From assembly GCF_023343835.1 (NCBI RefSeq), contig NC_064442.1, forward strand, positions 16,850,501 to 16,914,500: 64,000 nucleotides of DNA, read 5' to 3'. Positions 1 to 12,329 of the stretch are shown piece by piece (position 1 is the first letter of the stretch; each line of letters opens with the position of its first letter). The notes under the pieces were generated by a model that did no database searches, had not been told where the DNA came from, and saw only the letters and a list, made by a program, of their open reading frames with translations. Source of the DNA: Lagopus muta (lineage: Eukaryota; Chordata; Aves; Galliformes; Phasianidae). The translations under genes were made by a program, and so were the position numbers.

Positions 1-430
1 GGCCATGAAGATGGTCAGAGGGCTGAAGCACCCCTCCTATAAAGACAGCCTAGGCTTCTTCAGTCTGGAGAAGGCTCCAGGGAGACCTCATTGGGGATTT
101 CCACTACTTGGAGGAAGCTTGTAAACAGGAAGGAAATCAAGTTTTTACACAGGTGATAGATTAAGGAGGAACAGTTTTAACCAAAAAGAGAGATTTAGCT
201 TAAATAGGGAAAAATATTCACTGGGAGGGTGTTGAGGTGCTGGAACAATCTGCCCAGAAAAGCTGCAGATGCCCCATTCCTGGAGGTGTTCAAGGCCAGG
301 TTGAATTGGGCCCTGGGCAGCCTCATCTAGTGCCTGATTTAGTGGTTGGCAACCCTTTCTGTGGCAGTGGGATGTTGAAACTAGATAATCTTTGAGTCCC
401 TTCCAACCCAAAGAGGTTCTGTGGTGCAGC
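1..430 (+). mobile_element. CR1 LINE fragment, 3' end, cut by window edge
   Basis: This reads as the sense strand of the 3' part of a CR1 retrotransposon. It contains the decayed end of the reverse-transcriptase ORF (the diagnostic stretches around 'ggtgctggaacaatctgccc' at about 235-256 and 'ggcagcctcatctagtgcc') and the CR1 tail near 370-415 (a 'tagataatcttt' then 'cccttccaaccc' pattern). The element starts before the window. A 108-codon minus-strand open frame here is antisense to the repeat and is not a gene. Confidence 0.85.
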
Positions 431-1653
431 TCAGCATAACAGTTGTAAAAAATTAATTCCTTAGCCCACAAAAGCTGGAGCCAAAGCTAATACTGGAAAG
501 CAGGTGAAAGCTGTATGAACCACAGAAAGAATAAATATTTATTTTGTAATACTTTGAACAACAAAATAGATGTGATAAAAATTAATAGTTGTTGTCTACA
601 AATAATACTCTTTGCTTGAACTTTATAGTGCAATTTGAAGTGTATTACCTGAAATAACACATCAGCTTGGTAGGAGAAAACAACCTTTGCATTCTTTGTA
701 AGGAACTGTCTTTGAAGATCCAAGCTTTCTTCTGGAGGAATACAGACCCATATTAGCTGTGACTACATGATGAGAATGCTCCATGTTTACCTCGTTGTCA
801 CTGACTGGTGCTGAGATATCTTCCAAAAAAGCATGCTGCTTGCATTGACCTTCTGAAAAACAGCACTGATGTCTGAATATTTTAATATTTTTAAGAATCT
901 TTCCACTCCTCTCCAAATAGGTTTTTGGATGTTTTGTTGTGTTTGGTTTTTTGTTGTTGTTTTTTTTTTGGTGTGTGTTCATATTTTATAGACTTCCAAC
1001 GCAAATCTGATCTGAGGAGCAAAAATAACCTCTCAAGTCAGATAGCTCAATCCACCACGAGCCCCCGTCTGCCACTGAGGTGGGCATCTCTGCTTTCAAG
1101 GCCAGTTTCAGCCCTCTGAGAGTCACCGGCATGACTGAGAGGCAGGATCCCACTGTGGCACACCGAGCTGCGGTCAGCAGGCCCAGGTGATGATTTTCTT
1201 TGAAATCCGTTCCTCTCACGCCATCTCCTGGTCAGCTCTTCGAGGTTAACTTAGATCTGAAATCCTTCTGCTAACCCTTCTCTGGTCCGTTCCCCGCAGG
1301 AAGATGTCCTTGTTTGTTGAGAATATCACCATCCTCTTTCCATGTTGTTCCTGTTGCTTTCCTCTGGTGCGTGATGAACAGCAGACATGTTGCTGATGGC
1401 ACTTGCTTGTGAATGGACGTGTTGCAGAAAGTTGCCTGTATTGAGCATGGTCTGCTCACAGCTATACACGTCACACCATGAGCTCCATCCTCATTTAGAT
1501 ACACAGCAGTTCTGCATAAGCAGAAGTTACCTTGATGAGCACAAGGAGTCAGTGATGTAATCAATGCACCCATGAATCATTTATGAATAGAGAGGAAATT
1601 GTTTCTTCAACAGACTTTGGAATTGCCACAGACAGTGATTGTCTGAGAAGTCT
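431..1653. other. Intergenic, no gene seen
   Basis: Unique-looking AT-rich sequence. The only notable composition is a T-rich/(TTG) run at about 937-970. Open frames are short and show no splice-bounded or family-like structure. Confidence 0.6.
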
Positions 1654-1866
1654 GGATATAAGGAAAAAGTCTTTGACAGAGAGGGTGGTGAGGCGCTGGA
1701 ACAGGTTGCCCAGAGATGTGGTGGATGCCCTGTCCCTTCAAGGCGAGGCTGGATCAGGCCCTGAGCAATCTGCTCTAGCTATGGATGTCACTGTTCATTG
1801 CACAGGAGTTGGACTAAATGACCTTTAAAGGTTCCTCCCAGCTCCAAGGATTCTGAGATTCTATGA
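1654..1866 (+). mobile_element. CR1 LINE fragment (sense)
   Basis: The CR1 3' end is recognisable from 'gtggtgaggcgctggaacag' through 'ggttgcccagagatgtggtg' and the tail 'ttggactaaatgaccttta' to 'gattctgagattctatga', the short terminal repeat typical of CR1. The 81-codon plus-strand open frame at 1583-1828 is a remnant of the CR1 ORF. The element may begin somewhat earlier, near 1583. Confidence 0.85.
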
Positions 1867-4815
1867 ACTTGAACTCTTATCTTCTGCTCCAGAAAGAGTC
1901 TGTCTTCTGTAGCTTGGAAGGAAGAGTGAAAATAATGACTATATTTCATTTAAAGAAGCTAGAGGAGTTCTACACATTTCCCCACCCCTCAGGCTGTTTT
2001 ATGTGAGTTATAATCATACTCTCTTTATTTTTATCTTGTGTAGTGTGTGGGGGAAAAAAAACAAACAACAGGAACAACTGGTAGCTCTTGGTAGCTCCTA
2101 CAGTGCTCTATTGCTTGGTATGTGGCCCTCTGTATCTGACTCCCAGAGGAGACTGAGGAGTTGCAGTTTGGGCTGTGAAGTTGTCATGCAATTCCATGGG
2201 CACCAGGTAGGAGTGACGGCCATTTAGAATGCTCATCTGTAGCTGTTAGATAAGCTGTATTTCCAGAATGTGCCAAATACATGAAATCAAAGGGTTGGTT
2301 TCAGAAAGTCTGAAGTCAGTCTGAAGTGTAAGCCTTTGTCCTCATAGAAGATTAACAAAGCTTTTAAAAGCTTTGTAGTTTTTGAGTTTTTGCTTCTAGC
2401 CAACAGCAGAAGCTCCAGCCCCTGAGAAATAAATGTGTGGGCTTCTCTCCCATGCCATTCTTCCCCTTAAGCAGGGCAGTGAAGGGCTGACTTGAGATTT
2501 GGTTCTTCTGGATGTGCAGTAAAGGCATTTAGAGATATTTTGTGTGACTAATCAATCTCAGAAACAACAGGAGCCTGATGACTGGAGCTATGGCTGCTCC
2601 CCTTGAAGAAGAATGCAGCTCTCAGCTGTGCTAGGAGCTGCACATCTGTTGACACATGAAGCAGTGGGCAATGCCACTGAACAAGCAGGGATATAAGAGA
2701 CCCAGGGCACGTTGAATGATAGCCATCAGATCAACATGACTGAGACTGGTCGTGGCAGTGCTGCTCTGGATTAAGAGATTACTGTATTTCACTGCTTTTC
2801 TTCCATCTCTCTTGGTAAGTTGTGCTCTGCCAAAATAACCACACGTGTAGGCACTCCCTAACCTAGTTCTGTCAAAATGATGCAGGTTAGGTGCTGCTGA
2901 TGGTTTTTTTTTGTTTCTTCTTAATAGGGAATAAGGAGCCTCAAGGCCAGGTTCCCTCTTTTGGCCCTTTCTCAACTTGTATTAGAATAACAGCATGTGA
3001 CATCCAAATTATACTCTGTTGAAGTGTGTGTGATCAGCTCTTGATTGGAATGCCTCTGTAAGTAAAAGAAATGGAACAAAAAGCATGAGATCTTATAAGC
3101 AAACAGTCCCTCAGAAATCTGCCAGTTCCTGGAAGAGTTAACTCATTTAAAAACCTTTTAGTGAGAGATATCAGTGACGTGGATGTGTTTGCAGCAGCTG
3201 TGGATGTTGCAGTAACAATGAGTGGAGGCAGTTTATCAGCACATCAGTTATTTTCCTGGTATAAAAAGGAGCTTTAATTGGATGACCAATGATGGTTTTT
3301 GATCTAATGATGAAGCTATCTGGCCATCACAAAATTATCTTTCAATGAGCTCATCTGTTTTGCAAGGAAGAAACTCATAATCTCATAGAAAGGAAAATGT
3401 GCTGCCTATTTTTAGTCACTGATTTTATTTGTAAGGAGTATCATGACTTCACAAGCGCAGCGGCACCAATCTCCCTGGTAAAGCATTTATCTTAATCTAA
3501 AGGGAGCTGTTTGCAGCAAAGCCAGCTCCATGCTTAAAAGGGCCATTGAACAGATTTGCAGTGCTGCCTCTCATTTGCCTGTAAAAGCACCCGGTGGTTC
3601 AGCCTTTCCTGGATGCACAGCAGCCCAAGGGCCAGGCCACTGCGTGCAGCAGAGACAAATGGAAAATGAGTTAATCAGAAAGCAGAGGTGGCTAGTGAGC
3701 CAGATCTATGGGACCAGACCTGCTTGTTAGTAATTCCAGTCATTCAAAGCCTCAGGTGTGGGTTTGATGCGACACACATCTTCAGCCAGACGTGGAACCA
3801 ACCTTGTAGGATGCATGCATCCGGGGAATGGCACCAGGGCCATGAGGGCTCTGCAGGAAGGGAGCATGGGTGCACAGCATCTGCACTGCTGCTCTACCTG
3901 GCTCTGGGCTTCCTGCCTTGCAGCTGCAGCATCTACTGTCAGCTAGCTCAAGGGCTGCAGCTGTCAGGGAGAGGATAATTCAGCCTTGAGTCATGCAGGA
4001 ACAGAAAGAGGAGCAGTGCTCCCTTTTCTCACTCTTTGCTTGCTTTCAGCCTGTGCTACTGTAACCTCCCCTTTTGGGCCCTGGGCTCGGTGACTAAAAA
4101 GATAAGCAGATTGGTCCAGGAGGATAAGCTATGACTGTATCAGCTGGAAAGGCCAGATGTAATAGCGTTCCTTTAAATCATAATCCTTCATGTAGTATCA
4201 CACTTGGTTGTCATAGAAACTGTGACATCACTGAGATTTACAGCTCTGATCCAGCAGAACGGTGGAGCATTTGCTTTTAATATAAAGGATGTGCTTAAAT
4301 CCCAGTTATTTTTATGGCACTGCTTGTCTGTCTAGGAAAGAAAAAAAAAAGCCTACACTTGATTTTTTTTTTCCCTAGATGGGAGTGATGTGACACAGTA
4401 AAACATTCTGGTTGCTTTAGTTAAGCCCAATCAGTGTGCGTGTGTCGCAGTCATCAAAATCACAAATACAGGGCGGATCTAGAGATAGTGCAAGCATGAG
4501 ATTTCCTAAGTGAATACGTTGCAAATTGAATATTTGATTACATATCGTCACCATCTCTGCTTCTGCAACCTGAAAAAGTGTTAGAACAAGCTGGGTTGTT
4601 TTCATAACTACCTCCAACACTTAAGATGGAAATTTTAGTTTTCTTGACCGTATGGAGAAAAGAGATTTTTAAAAGAATCTAGAAAATGTAGAAGTTTGGT
4701 CATAATTTCAGTCCAACACAAGCAGCCATACTGCCAAGTTAAGTAACTATTTGGACCTACCTGCTCACATGGTATTTACATTTTTCTTTTCAAACTTGGT
4801 TCCTGGGTTAAGTGT
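1867..4815. other. Intergenic, no gene seen
   Basis: No exon, repeat family or RNA gene could be supported. Open frames up to about 114 codons (for example minus strand 2631-2975) are within chance expectation and have low-complexity or unremarkable translations. Confidence 0.5.
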
Positions 4816-5613
4816 TTAAGAATGGCTGTTCTCATTTTTAAGGTATTTTTTAGCACGTAACCAGCTGAGAAGTATGAACGCATTCCCCTGCCTCCAGGAA
4901 AGCAAACAAATTGGTGCAAAGGTGAGGCGTTGTTCTGCCAGTGTTGGGCAGGCAGAAATGGTGGTAATAACTTCACAATTAATGCAGTGCATTTGTGACA
5001 CTTGGTGACAGCACAGAAACAAGATCCTAAAGCTTCTATGGGAAAAAGCCAGCTGGATCACAACTCGCTTCCAATTCAGAGAATTCTTGTAGCTTGTAGG
5101 CAGGTCTTTCTGCTTGCTACGATCCACCAGCTGGTAGATCACCAGTCCTAAAACCTCCGTACAAAAAGCTGATTGCGTGTGAATGGAAAAAAGACTTGAA
5201 AACACTACCAGCTTTTCTCCGTGCCTGGACGGGAAGCCGTACATCTTCCTATGACTGTGCGAAGATAAATCACTAATAGCCTCCTCCTGAAGGTAAGGGC
5301 GAATGCCTGGCGCTGGGGGACCGCCTTCGGGGAACGCCTGCTTCCATCCGGCCGTGCAGCACAGCGGCTCGGCGCCGGGTGGCAGTGCGCGCTCGCTGCA
5401 TTGCGCCGCGTTACCGACAGGAGCGGACGGGTCCGGCCGGGCACGGCGCTGCCGGGGCTGGTAGAGCTGGTCGGGCTGCCTCAGCTGCGCCACGAACTGA
5501 GGCGGTGTGGTGAGGCTGGGTGAGACATTTAGCTCGTATTTTCTTTCCGCTTTGTTTTTCTCACTTAAATGTTCCGCTTCCTTTCTAGATATCAATGCTA
5601 AATAAACCGTCAT
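4816..5613 (-). other. 265-codon open frame over an orphan CpG patch; possible unrecognised transcript
   Basis: An uninterrupted minus-strand frame of 265 codons starts with ATG just beside the 3' end of a CR1 copy and runs through the CpG-rich patch into ordinary AT-rich sequence. I do not recognise the product. The N-terminal third is Pro/Arg/Ala-rich because of base composition; the last 150 codons lie in normal sequence and include several Cys, Trp and His but no familiar motif. A donor-like GGTAACG on the minus strand near 5413 could end a noncoding first exon instead. It may be chance extended by GC richness, so I do not call it a gene. Confidence 0.15.
5280..5530. promoter_or_regulatory. 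Small orphan CpG island
   Basis: A sharply bounded CpG-dense patch about 250 bp long in AT-rich surroundings, 7 kb from the nearest recognised promoter. Such patches usually mark a promoter or enhancer. There is a donor-like GAAG|GTAAGG on the plus strand near 5292 and a GGTAACG on the minus strand near 5413, so either direction of transcription is possible. No coding exon could be tied to it. Confidence 0.45.
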
Positions 5614-6390
5614 GGAATCGCAGGGGTTGGAAGGGAACTCAAGAGGTCATTGAGTCCAACCCCCCTGCTAAAGCAGCTCCCTACAGATTGGCATCCAGGT
5701 TGGTCTTGAATATCTGCATAGAAGGAGACTTCACCACCCACCACCTCTCTGTTCCAGTGCTCCGTCACCCTTACCATGAAGTTCTTCTGCAAGTTTGTGT
5801 GGAACTTCTGTGTTCAAAGTTTAGGTCATTACTCCTTGTTCTATCACTACACACCACTGAGAAGAGCATGGCCTCATCCCTTTGCCCCTTTAGGTATTTA
5901 TTACCATTAATCAGACTCCCCTCACTCCTTCCCTCCCCCCCCAGTCTTCCCCAGGCTGGACAGACCCAGGTTACTCCTCATCCTTTCCTCATATGGGAGA
6001 TGCTCCAGGCCCTGTATCATCTTTGTGGCCCTCCATTGGACTCCTTCTGGGAGATCCCTGTCTTTTTGGAACTGGGGAGCACCTGTGAACTGAACACAGT
6101 ATTCTAAACGTGGCCTCACCAGGGCAGAGTAAAGGGAAGGATCACCTCCCTCGACCTGCTGGCCATGCTGTTTTTAATGCACCCCAGGATACCACTGACC
6201 TTGTTGGCCACTGCTGGCTCACAGCCAACCAGTTGTCCAACAGGACCCCCAGGTCCTTCTCCACAGAGCTCTTCTCCACCAGGTTCCTCCCCTAATCTGT
6301 ACTGATGCATGCAGTTATTACCCCCCAGGTGCAAGACTCTACACTTGCCCTCATTAAACCTCATCAGGTTCCTCCCTGCCCAACTGGGAA
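5608..6390 (-). mobile_element. CR1 LINE copy, antisense, about 0.8 kb
   Basis: This is the best-preserved repeat in the window. Read on the minus strand it ends at about 5608 with the CR1 tail: on the plus strand 'gaatcgcaggggttggaagg' is followed by the usual 'tcattgagtccaaccccc'. The interior (for example 'acagtattctaaacgtgg' and 'cccccaggtccttctccac') is antisense CR1 ORF2. Open frames on either strand inside it belong to the repeat. Confidence 0.93.
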
Positions 6391-9300
6391 AGGGTGAGGG
6401 GATTTACAGTGTGATCCCAAGCAAGATGGAGCGTAATGGTGATATAAAATCATAAATCAATGGGAAACCATCATTTACTAGGCTTGTGGCTAAAAATCAA
6501 GGGATTATTTTTTTACTTCTGATTTTTACAATTTTCTATACCTCTTGGAATTATTTCCTTGTATTTCCCGTTATTCAAAATGCCTCTCTGTCATCTGATA
6601 ATGTCACTTGTCTGTCTCTGCTGGACCACTATGAAAGCCTCAAGAACAGCTCTGACACAGCAGAACCATTATCTGTTTTAAACGTGCAAATATACCTTTC
6701 TCTGCTCAGTAACCTGCTGTTTTGATTTCTTCTGCACAATTAAGCTAGTTGTCGAGCAATGTGGTTACTGTAATATCAAAAGTAATGTAAATTAGTATAT
6801 TTTTACAGATTGTTATGATTTAGTCTTTTGTTTGAAGCCATATATGTTGGTTCTGCTAGGTCACTTTTATTGAATGATTCTGATTTGCACACTTTTATCA
6901 CACTTGTATATGGAAAAGTCAGATTTACAGAGTTGTAATTGCGGGGTTTGTTCTTTGTGTTCCATCTTGTGATTTATTCTGAGACTGCCGCTTTCTGGGA
7001 TGTTTTCTGTGACTTTTTCTCAGTAATCATGTAACTTCTCTTATAGCATGTCAGAGACTGAGTCAGACTGTCAGTCTTATGACAGAGAAAATTCTCATCT
7101 GTCCTTTTTCCCTTGAAGTTAAGAGGGTCAGTCATTAGAAATGTACTTCACTATTTTTTTTTTAGTGCTCTCTACCAAGCTCGATTTCTTGTGTGTTGAA
7201 TATTTAAGGGTTACTGGATGCAAAGTATGTAAAAGATCCAATACCAGCACTTTGCACATCCGGAATTGTTGTTTATGGACCCCTGTGACCTCCAAATCAG
7301 AGACTGATTGAAAATCACTAGCTTAGCTCACCGATGTTTTAATTTGAATGGATAGTGTATGACCTTGGGTGAAGCATGGCCTGCCCTGTTGTGATGATAG
7401 TGGGAAAAAATGCTTATGTGGTGCACTAGGGAGCAACTTATGAACTCACATCAACTCTTTTCTATGAAAAAAAACCTTCAGAATGAGGTCAAATGGATGT
7501 GCTTCTCCAGGGGCCCCAGGCCTAGAGCCCCCTTCAAGCCTCACTCCTCCACGTTCCCTGTAAGCATTCCCAGCACACAGGAGTGGACAACACTCCAAGT
7601 GTGGACACTGACAGCTCCATGGTGCTTTCTATGCTCCCTTTCAGCAAGGAGGGTGTAAGGGTTGGAATATGGCCAGAGATGGTGCAGTTGGGACTGTTCT
7701 GGATTCGTAACAAAGCTTCTGTGGTGTAAGCTCCAGACCTGGGGACTTGGGGTATCTTGCCAACTCAGATCCCTGGCCTGATATTTTGAGTACTGATAGT
7801 TTTAACTATTAACCTGCTTATCAAAATAAGGAACAAGAAAGGGAAATGTTGCATCTTTTACTGTTCTTAAGATTGCATCTTAGCAATTTTAGTCCTCTGA
7901 CGATCTGCCCATTTACCTGCCTTGTCCTCCTCCCAGAGGCATTCAGCAGGACTGAGACTGGCATCTGACCTCTGCTTCTGTCCATCCCTTTTAAGCTGCT
8001 GTGCTGACAAGGGAAGATAAGCTTGCTGAGCCCCTTAAGGCTTATGTCTCTGTGTGGACGGCAAAGAAGGGTTGTGAGTCCCAAGGAGTCCAGGGAAGTT
8101 GTTCTGTTCTTATGCTCTGAATGATGCTGCATGCAGCCACCTCTCAACCAGATGAGGTTTTGGAATCATGATAACAAGTTTTCCTTTTTTTTTTTTTTCA
8201 TGGCTCATTCTGCTTTGTTATTAAATGGCAAGCTTCAGATATAGCTGCATGATTCCTTACTGCCTTCATAAATGTGTTTTTAACCTGCTTTTAAGAGGCT
8301 GCATGGGCCATAAAGAGCACAAGTTGTATTCCCTCACAGTGCATTTTGAAATACTGGCATGCCAAGAGTTTGGTTTTGGATATACTTGTACAGCAGGTTC
8401 TAATGCCCATCTGCAGCACTGCAAGACTGTGATTAACATGGCTTTGCTTTCCTCAGGTACTTTTTGCCAATAAATCAATTCCTGAAACTTTTACATGGAA
8501 CAAAATCACACTCACTTGTTTTGCAGATGTTATTTAACTTTTGAATGTTCTGAAACACATACTGCTTAGCTGTATATGTGTATGAATACAGCTAGAATGA
8601 CAAATCTACAAACAGTGAAGAAATCTGCAGAAAGATTATTGTTGTTTTCTATACAGGTTTGCAAATGCTTTTTGCTGGCTAAGCAACACACTCTGAGGAG
8701 GAACCTATTGGACTCAGCTGTCAAAACCACAGGGATGGACTCAGAATTGGGACTGGAAACTACTTCAGCAGTCTGAAAATTCTGGGTAAAGCTGTGTTAC
8801 ATTGCTAGGTCTGTTTAATACTAAAGCTTGTGGCTGTAAAATAAGTGCCTGCTGACATGCTTTGCCACCTACCCCTGTCAAAATTTGGGCTCTGTTTGCC
8901 TAAAGTTGCTTTAGGGTGGGTTGGTTTCAAAAGGATATTCTTCAGCTGTTGCAGCCTTTAAAATTCAAGGAGGTATTTGAGGAACTAAGCAGTCTTGGCT
9001 CCATTGCTTACTGTGTTTCTTGAAGCCGTACTGTACAGCAGTGTTTTTAACTTTCATGCACTGACATACTGTTTTCCTAAAATACTTTGAAAGCAACTTC
9101 GTTATTGAAGCTATGACTTGGTTGCTCAGAGCTCAGGAGTTGACACAAAGGTGTGGCTTTAGTAACTGAGGCAGCTTGGACTGTATCTTGGAAAAGCCGG
9201 ATCTTGTTGACTCACTGTTTCTGCCTTGTCTGAGGTTCCAGCTGAGCTTTTCTGCCTCGTTTTTCTCCATATGAGGACATCCACTATTATTTACCTTTTC

Positions 9301-9395
9301 TGGGCCTGCATTCTTCTGCTGCCTGTGAAAAAAATTGTTTATTCAACACCAAGATCAACTATTATCAAATTGCCTAATATAATCATACTGTATGC
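6391..9395. other. Intergenic, no gene seen
   Basis: AT-rich single-copy-looking sequence with a short poly-T run near 8186-8200. No exon with acceptor and donor in a sustained frame was found. Confidence 0.5.
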
Positions 9396-9510
9396 TCAGG
9401 CTGGATGTGGCTCTGGGCAGCCTGGTCTGGTGGTTGGTGACCCTGCAGTAGCAGGGGGTTGAAGCTAGATGATCGTTGTGGTCCTTTTTAATCCAGGCCA
9501 TTCTATGATT
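9396..9510 (+). mobile_element. CR1 LINE 3' tail (sense)
   Basis: Short CR1 terminal fragment: 'ggctctgggcagcctggtct', 'ggttggtgaccctgcag', 'gaagctagatgatcgttg', ending in 'ccattctatgatt'. Only about 115 bp are left. Confidence 0.88.
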
Positions 9511-12329
9511 GTCCATCACTAAAAAACAATTTAGACTTCCCTCCCATCTCATTAACTTTGTTTTTTTCTTTCTTCTGCTAAGGTTTGGGGTTACAAAAGA
9601 TCAGGATCTTACTTCTAAAATGCCACTTCCTTCTTTGGTGCTTGCTATTTATCTCAGATAAGTGAGATCAGAATTAAATAAAGACCCTTTCTAAGGGCTA
9701 AGCTGTAAGTGACAGAAATGAAACAAACAAAAAACCAACCCACAAGCACAGAACCATAAGCTGTTCTCAGAGAGTCCTCTGATAGGCACAAACACTCACC
9801 TGAGTGTGCAAATGCTTCAGTCAGAGGTTAAGCTGGAAACACAGCACACCTGAAAGAGGCATTCACAAGAACAATAGAACTAAAATACACTGAGATCCAT
9901 CTGTGCTCTTTTACGGTCCTTTCTATCAGTCCTAGACAGCTTCTGATGCTTCCATCAAAGCTCATCCATCCTACATCATCATTCGTTTCCTTCTTATTAG
10001 CTCATCCTGGACTCCTCTTCATCCATTGCTGCTTGGCTCTCTGTCCCACCAGGGACGTGACTAGCTGATATGCTGGAGACAGAACTAGCAGTAAATACTA
10101 ATGGAAAAAATCATTTTGGTCTGAACTTTTTTTTCCTTGCCAGTTCTGTTTGAGAAAGCAATGAGGAATCTTCTGTTTTCTGACAGTTTCAATTGAGGGC
10201 TCTTAAGAAACTTGTTCTAGATAAAGAAATAAAAGAAACAGAGGACTATGAAGGCATGTCCTCTTCCTAACAGAGAGGTTTGGTTGAACTGCAGACCCAT
10301 GGAAGGGGAAATCTAGTTCTGTAATAGAGAGAGGTCCCCATGATGTCAAAGATGTACAGATAGGAAAGAAGGCAGATGATGGTGCTTTCAGGCAGTATCG
10401 ATCAGGGGAACTTGAGAGTGTCTGTAATCACTGGAATTTAATGCAGTGCTCCCGAGGCTCTTTATCAAGATTTATTTCCTTTATTACCTAGAAATGTCAG
10501 GTCTTTTCCCATGTGCATTCATTTTGGTTTCGGGGAAAGTCAGGATTTCCTAAGTCATCCTGTGACCAGCATAGCATTCATGTCAAAGCCCTGGGCAAGT
10601 CCCCAAAGGAAGGACTGAGTCAGAAACGATGAACAGCTCTCTACACCTCTGAAGCAGTTTCTGCGTTGCAGAGAACAAGGCATCCCCAGTGCGTGTTCTC
10701 AAGGACTTCAACAAAATGAATTCACAGGCAGAGATGCAGTGTCACAGCATTGCACAATGCCTACTAAATATGGAGGAGTGCAACAGAATGTCGGGGAGTG
10801 GTGGCTGTGCAGCTGCATGTTGCTTCTTGAAGCCTGCAACGAAAAGGCAGACTGAAGGAACAGGGGAATGTTTTGCCAGACTTAAACAGCATATGGCTTG
10901 CAGGCTGTGCTTGGCCAATGTAGCAGTTTGTTTGGCCTGCCAGATGGCCGGGAGACGCCATGCTGCTTGCATAGCTGGGTGCCTTCCACCAGCTGGGCAG
11001 CCAGCACAGGCATGGCACCTCCCAGCCAGCCGGCATGTCCTCACCCTGCAGCTGCCCAAAACCTGGGTGTTACAGGCAGCAAGAGACACAGGGAGGGCAG
11101 GTGGGTGGGAACCTTGCAGGTGGATGGGGAGAACGGGAGACCGGAGGTAGGAATAGAGACAGTTCTGGGAAGGGTGTGACAAAACAGTCGTTTGAACTTG
11201 CTGAGCCTACCTACCTCTCTGCTGTAGCGAGGCATTCTAGGCCAAAATCCCATTGTGTGAGTGAAATAGGGCTGAGTCACCAGATTCATTCCTCTGCTGT
11301 TTCATGCATCACATCATGTAACACATAACAAGGGCTGGTTGGTTTGGTTTTGTTTCCAGTGTTCCCACAGAAAGGCTCTTCCAGGTCCTCCCTTTCCAAT
11401 AGGTAGACTTGTAATTCTCTGCTGTTTATTTATGGCTTATTTGCCCTTACACTTAAATCTTCTTTGTGATGATACCTCGACAGACAACTGTCCTATTTGC
11501 TCCATTGTCACTTTGCAGGCTCCACAGTCAGAGCCAATGCAGTTGAGCCCTTCTAGGAAAGCTGAGTCGCACTCACTTTACAATAGGCATCTTTCAAATG
11601 ATACTTGAGGGAAAAAGAAATAATAAAACTGTATCTTTCTACTCTCCTTGGTTTTCCTGGCCTTTTTCATGCAGAGCTTTTAGCTGCTGTTGCTCCTTCC
11701 TGGCCTCTGTGGTAGCAAAGCATGGTCTCCATGGGGAAGGACAGGAGCTGTCAAGCCCACAGATGCAAGTGCTTGGAGCTGGGCCTGCGCTTGACTGTTT
11801 TTCTGGATTGAGATTGGAGCTCTCACCACTTGAAAAGATCCAGGTTGCAGTTTGTGTAGTGCTGCCAGTTCCTCTGGAGTTAAGGAGTTTTATATAAAAC
11901 ATCAATTTTTACAAAGGAAAAGGAAAAAACATCAGGTGTGTGCATGTGTGTGTGCAGTACATTAACTAAAAGCTGCTTGGGAAACAGCAAAAATTCTCTG
12001 CCGTGGTGTGACTTCATTGCAGCCATCCCTTTGTGCCATTTGAGAGACAGTCCTCATCCCCAAACACACAACTGTCAATGGATAAAGCAGTGACGGAAAG
12101 TGTTGGAGGAGGGAGGGAGGATACAGAGCGGACTTGACCTGAAGAAGCAGAGCTAGGAGCAGCCTCTGTCCCTCAGTGTTGTGAGCATCCACTTTGCCCT
12201 CAGACTTCGGGGGAGGGGACAGATAGAAATATATGAACTGTTACAGAGGAACTTCAATGAAACGCTCGTGTTTGTGTTTTTTTTTAATTGGCCTCTATCG
12301 CCTCATTTCAGCTGGACGCGGAGTTCTGT
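9511..12329. other. Intergenic upstream of UBE2Q2
   Basis: Contains a moderately GC-rich stretch at about 10,880-11,150 in which several frames are open by composition (up to 153 codons on plus, 146 on minus), without recognisable domains. A GT-rich run lies near 11,936-11,955. Distal regulatory elements for UBE2Q2 could be here, but none is visible by eye. Confidence 0.45.

Noticed and set aside
10689-11182. Opposing 153- and 146-codon frames near 10.7-11.2 kb
   Set aside because: Both strands and several frames are open because of local GC-rich composition; no splice-bounded exon or family resemblance.
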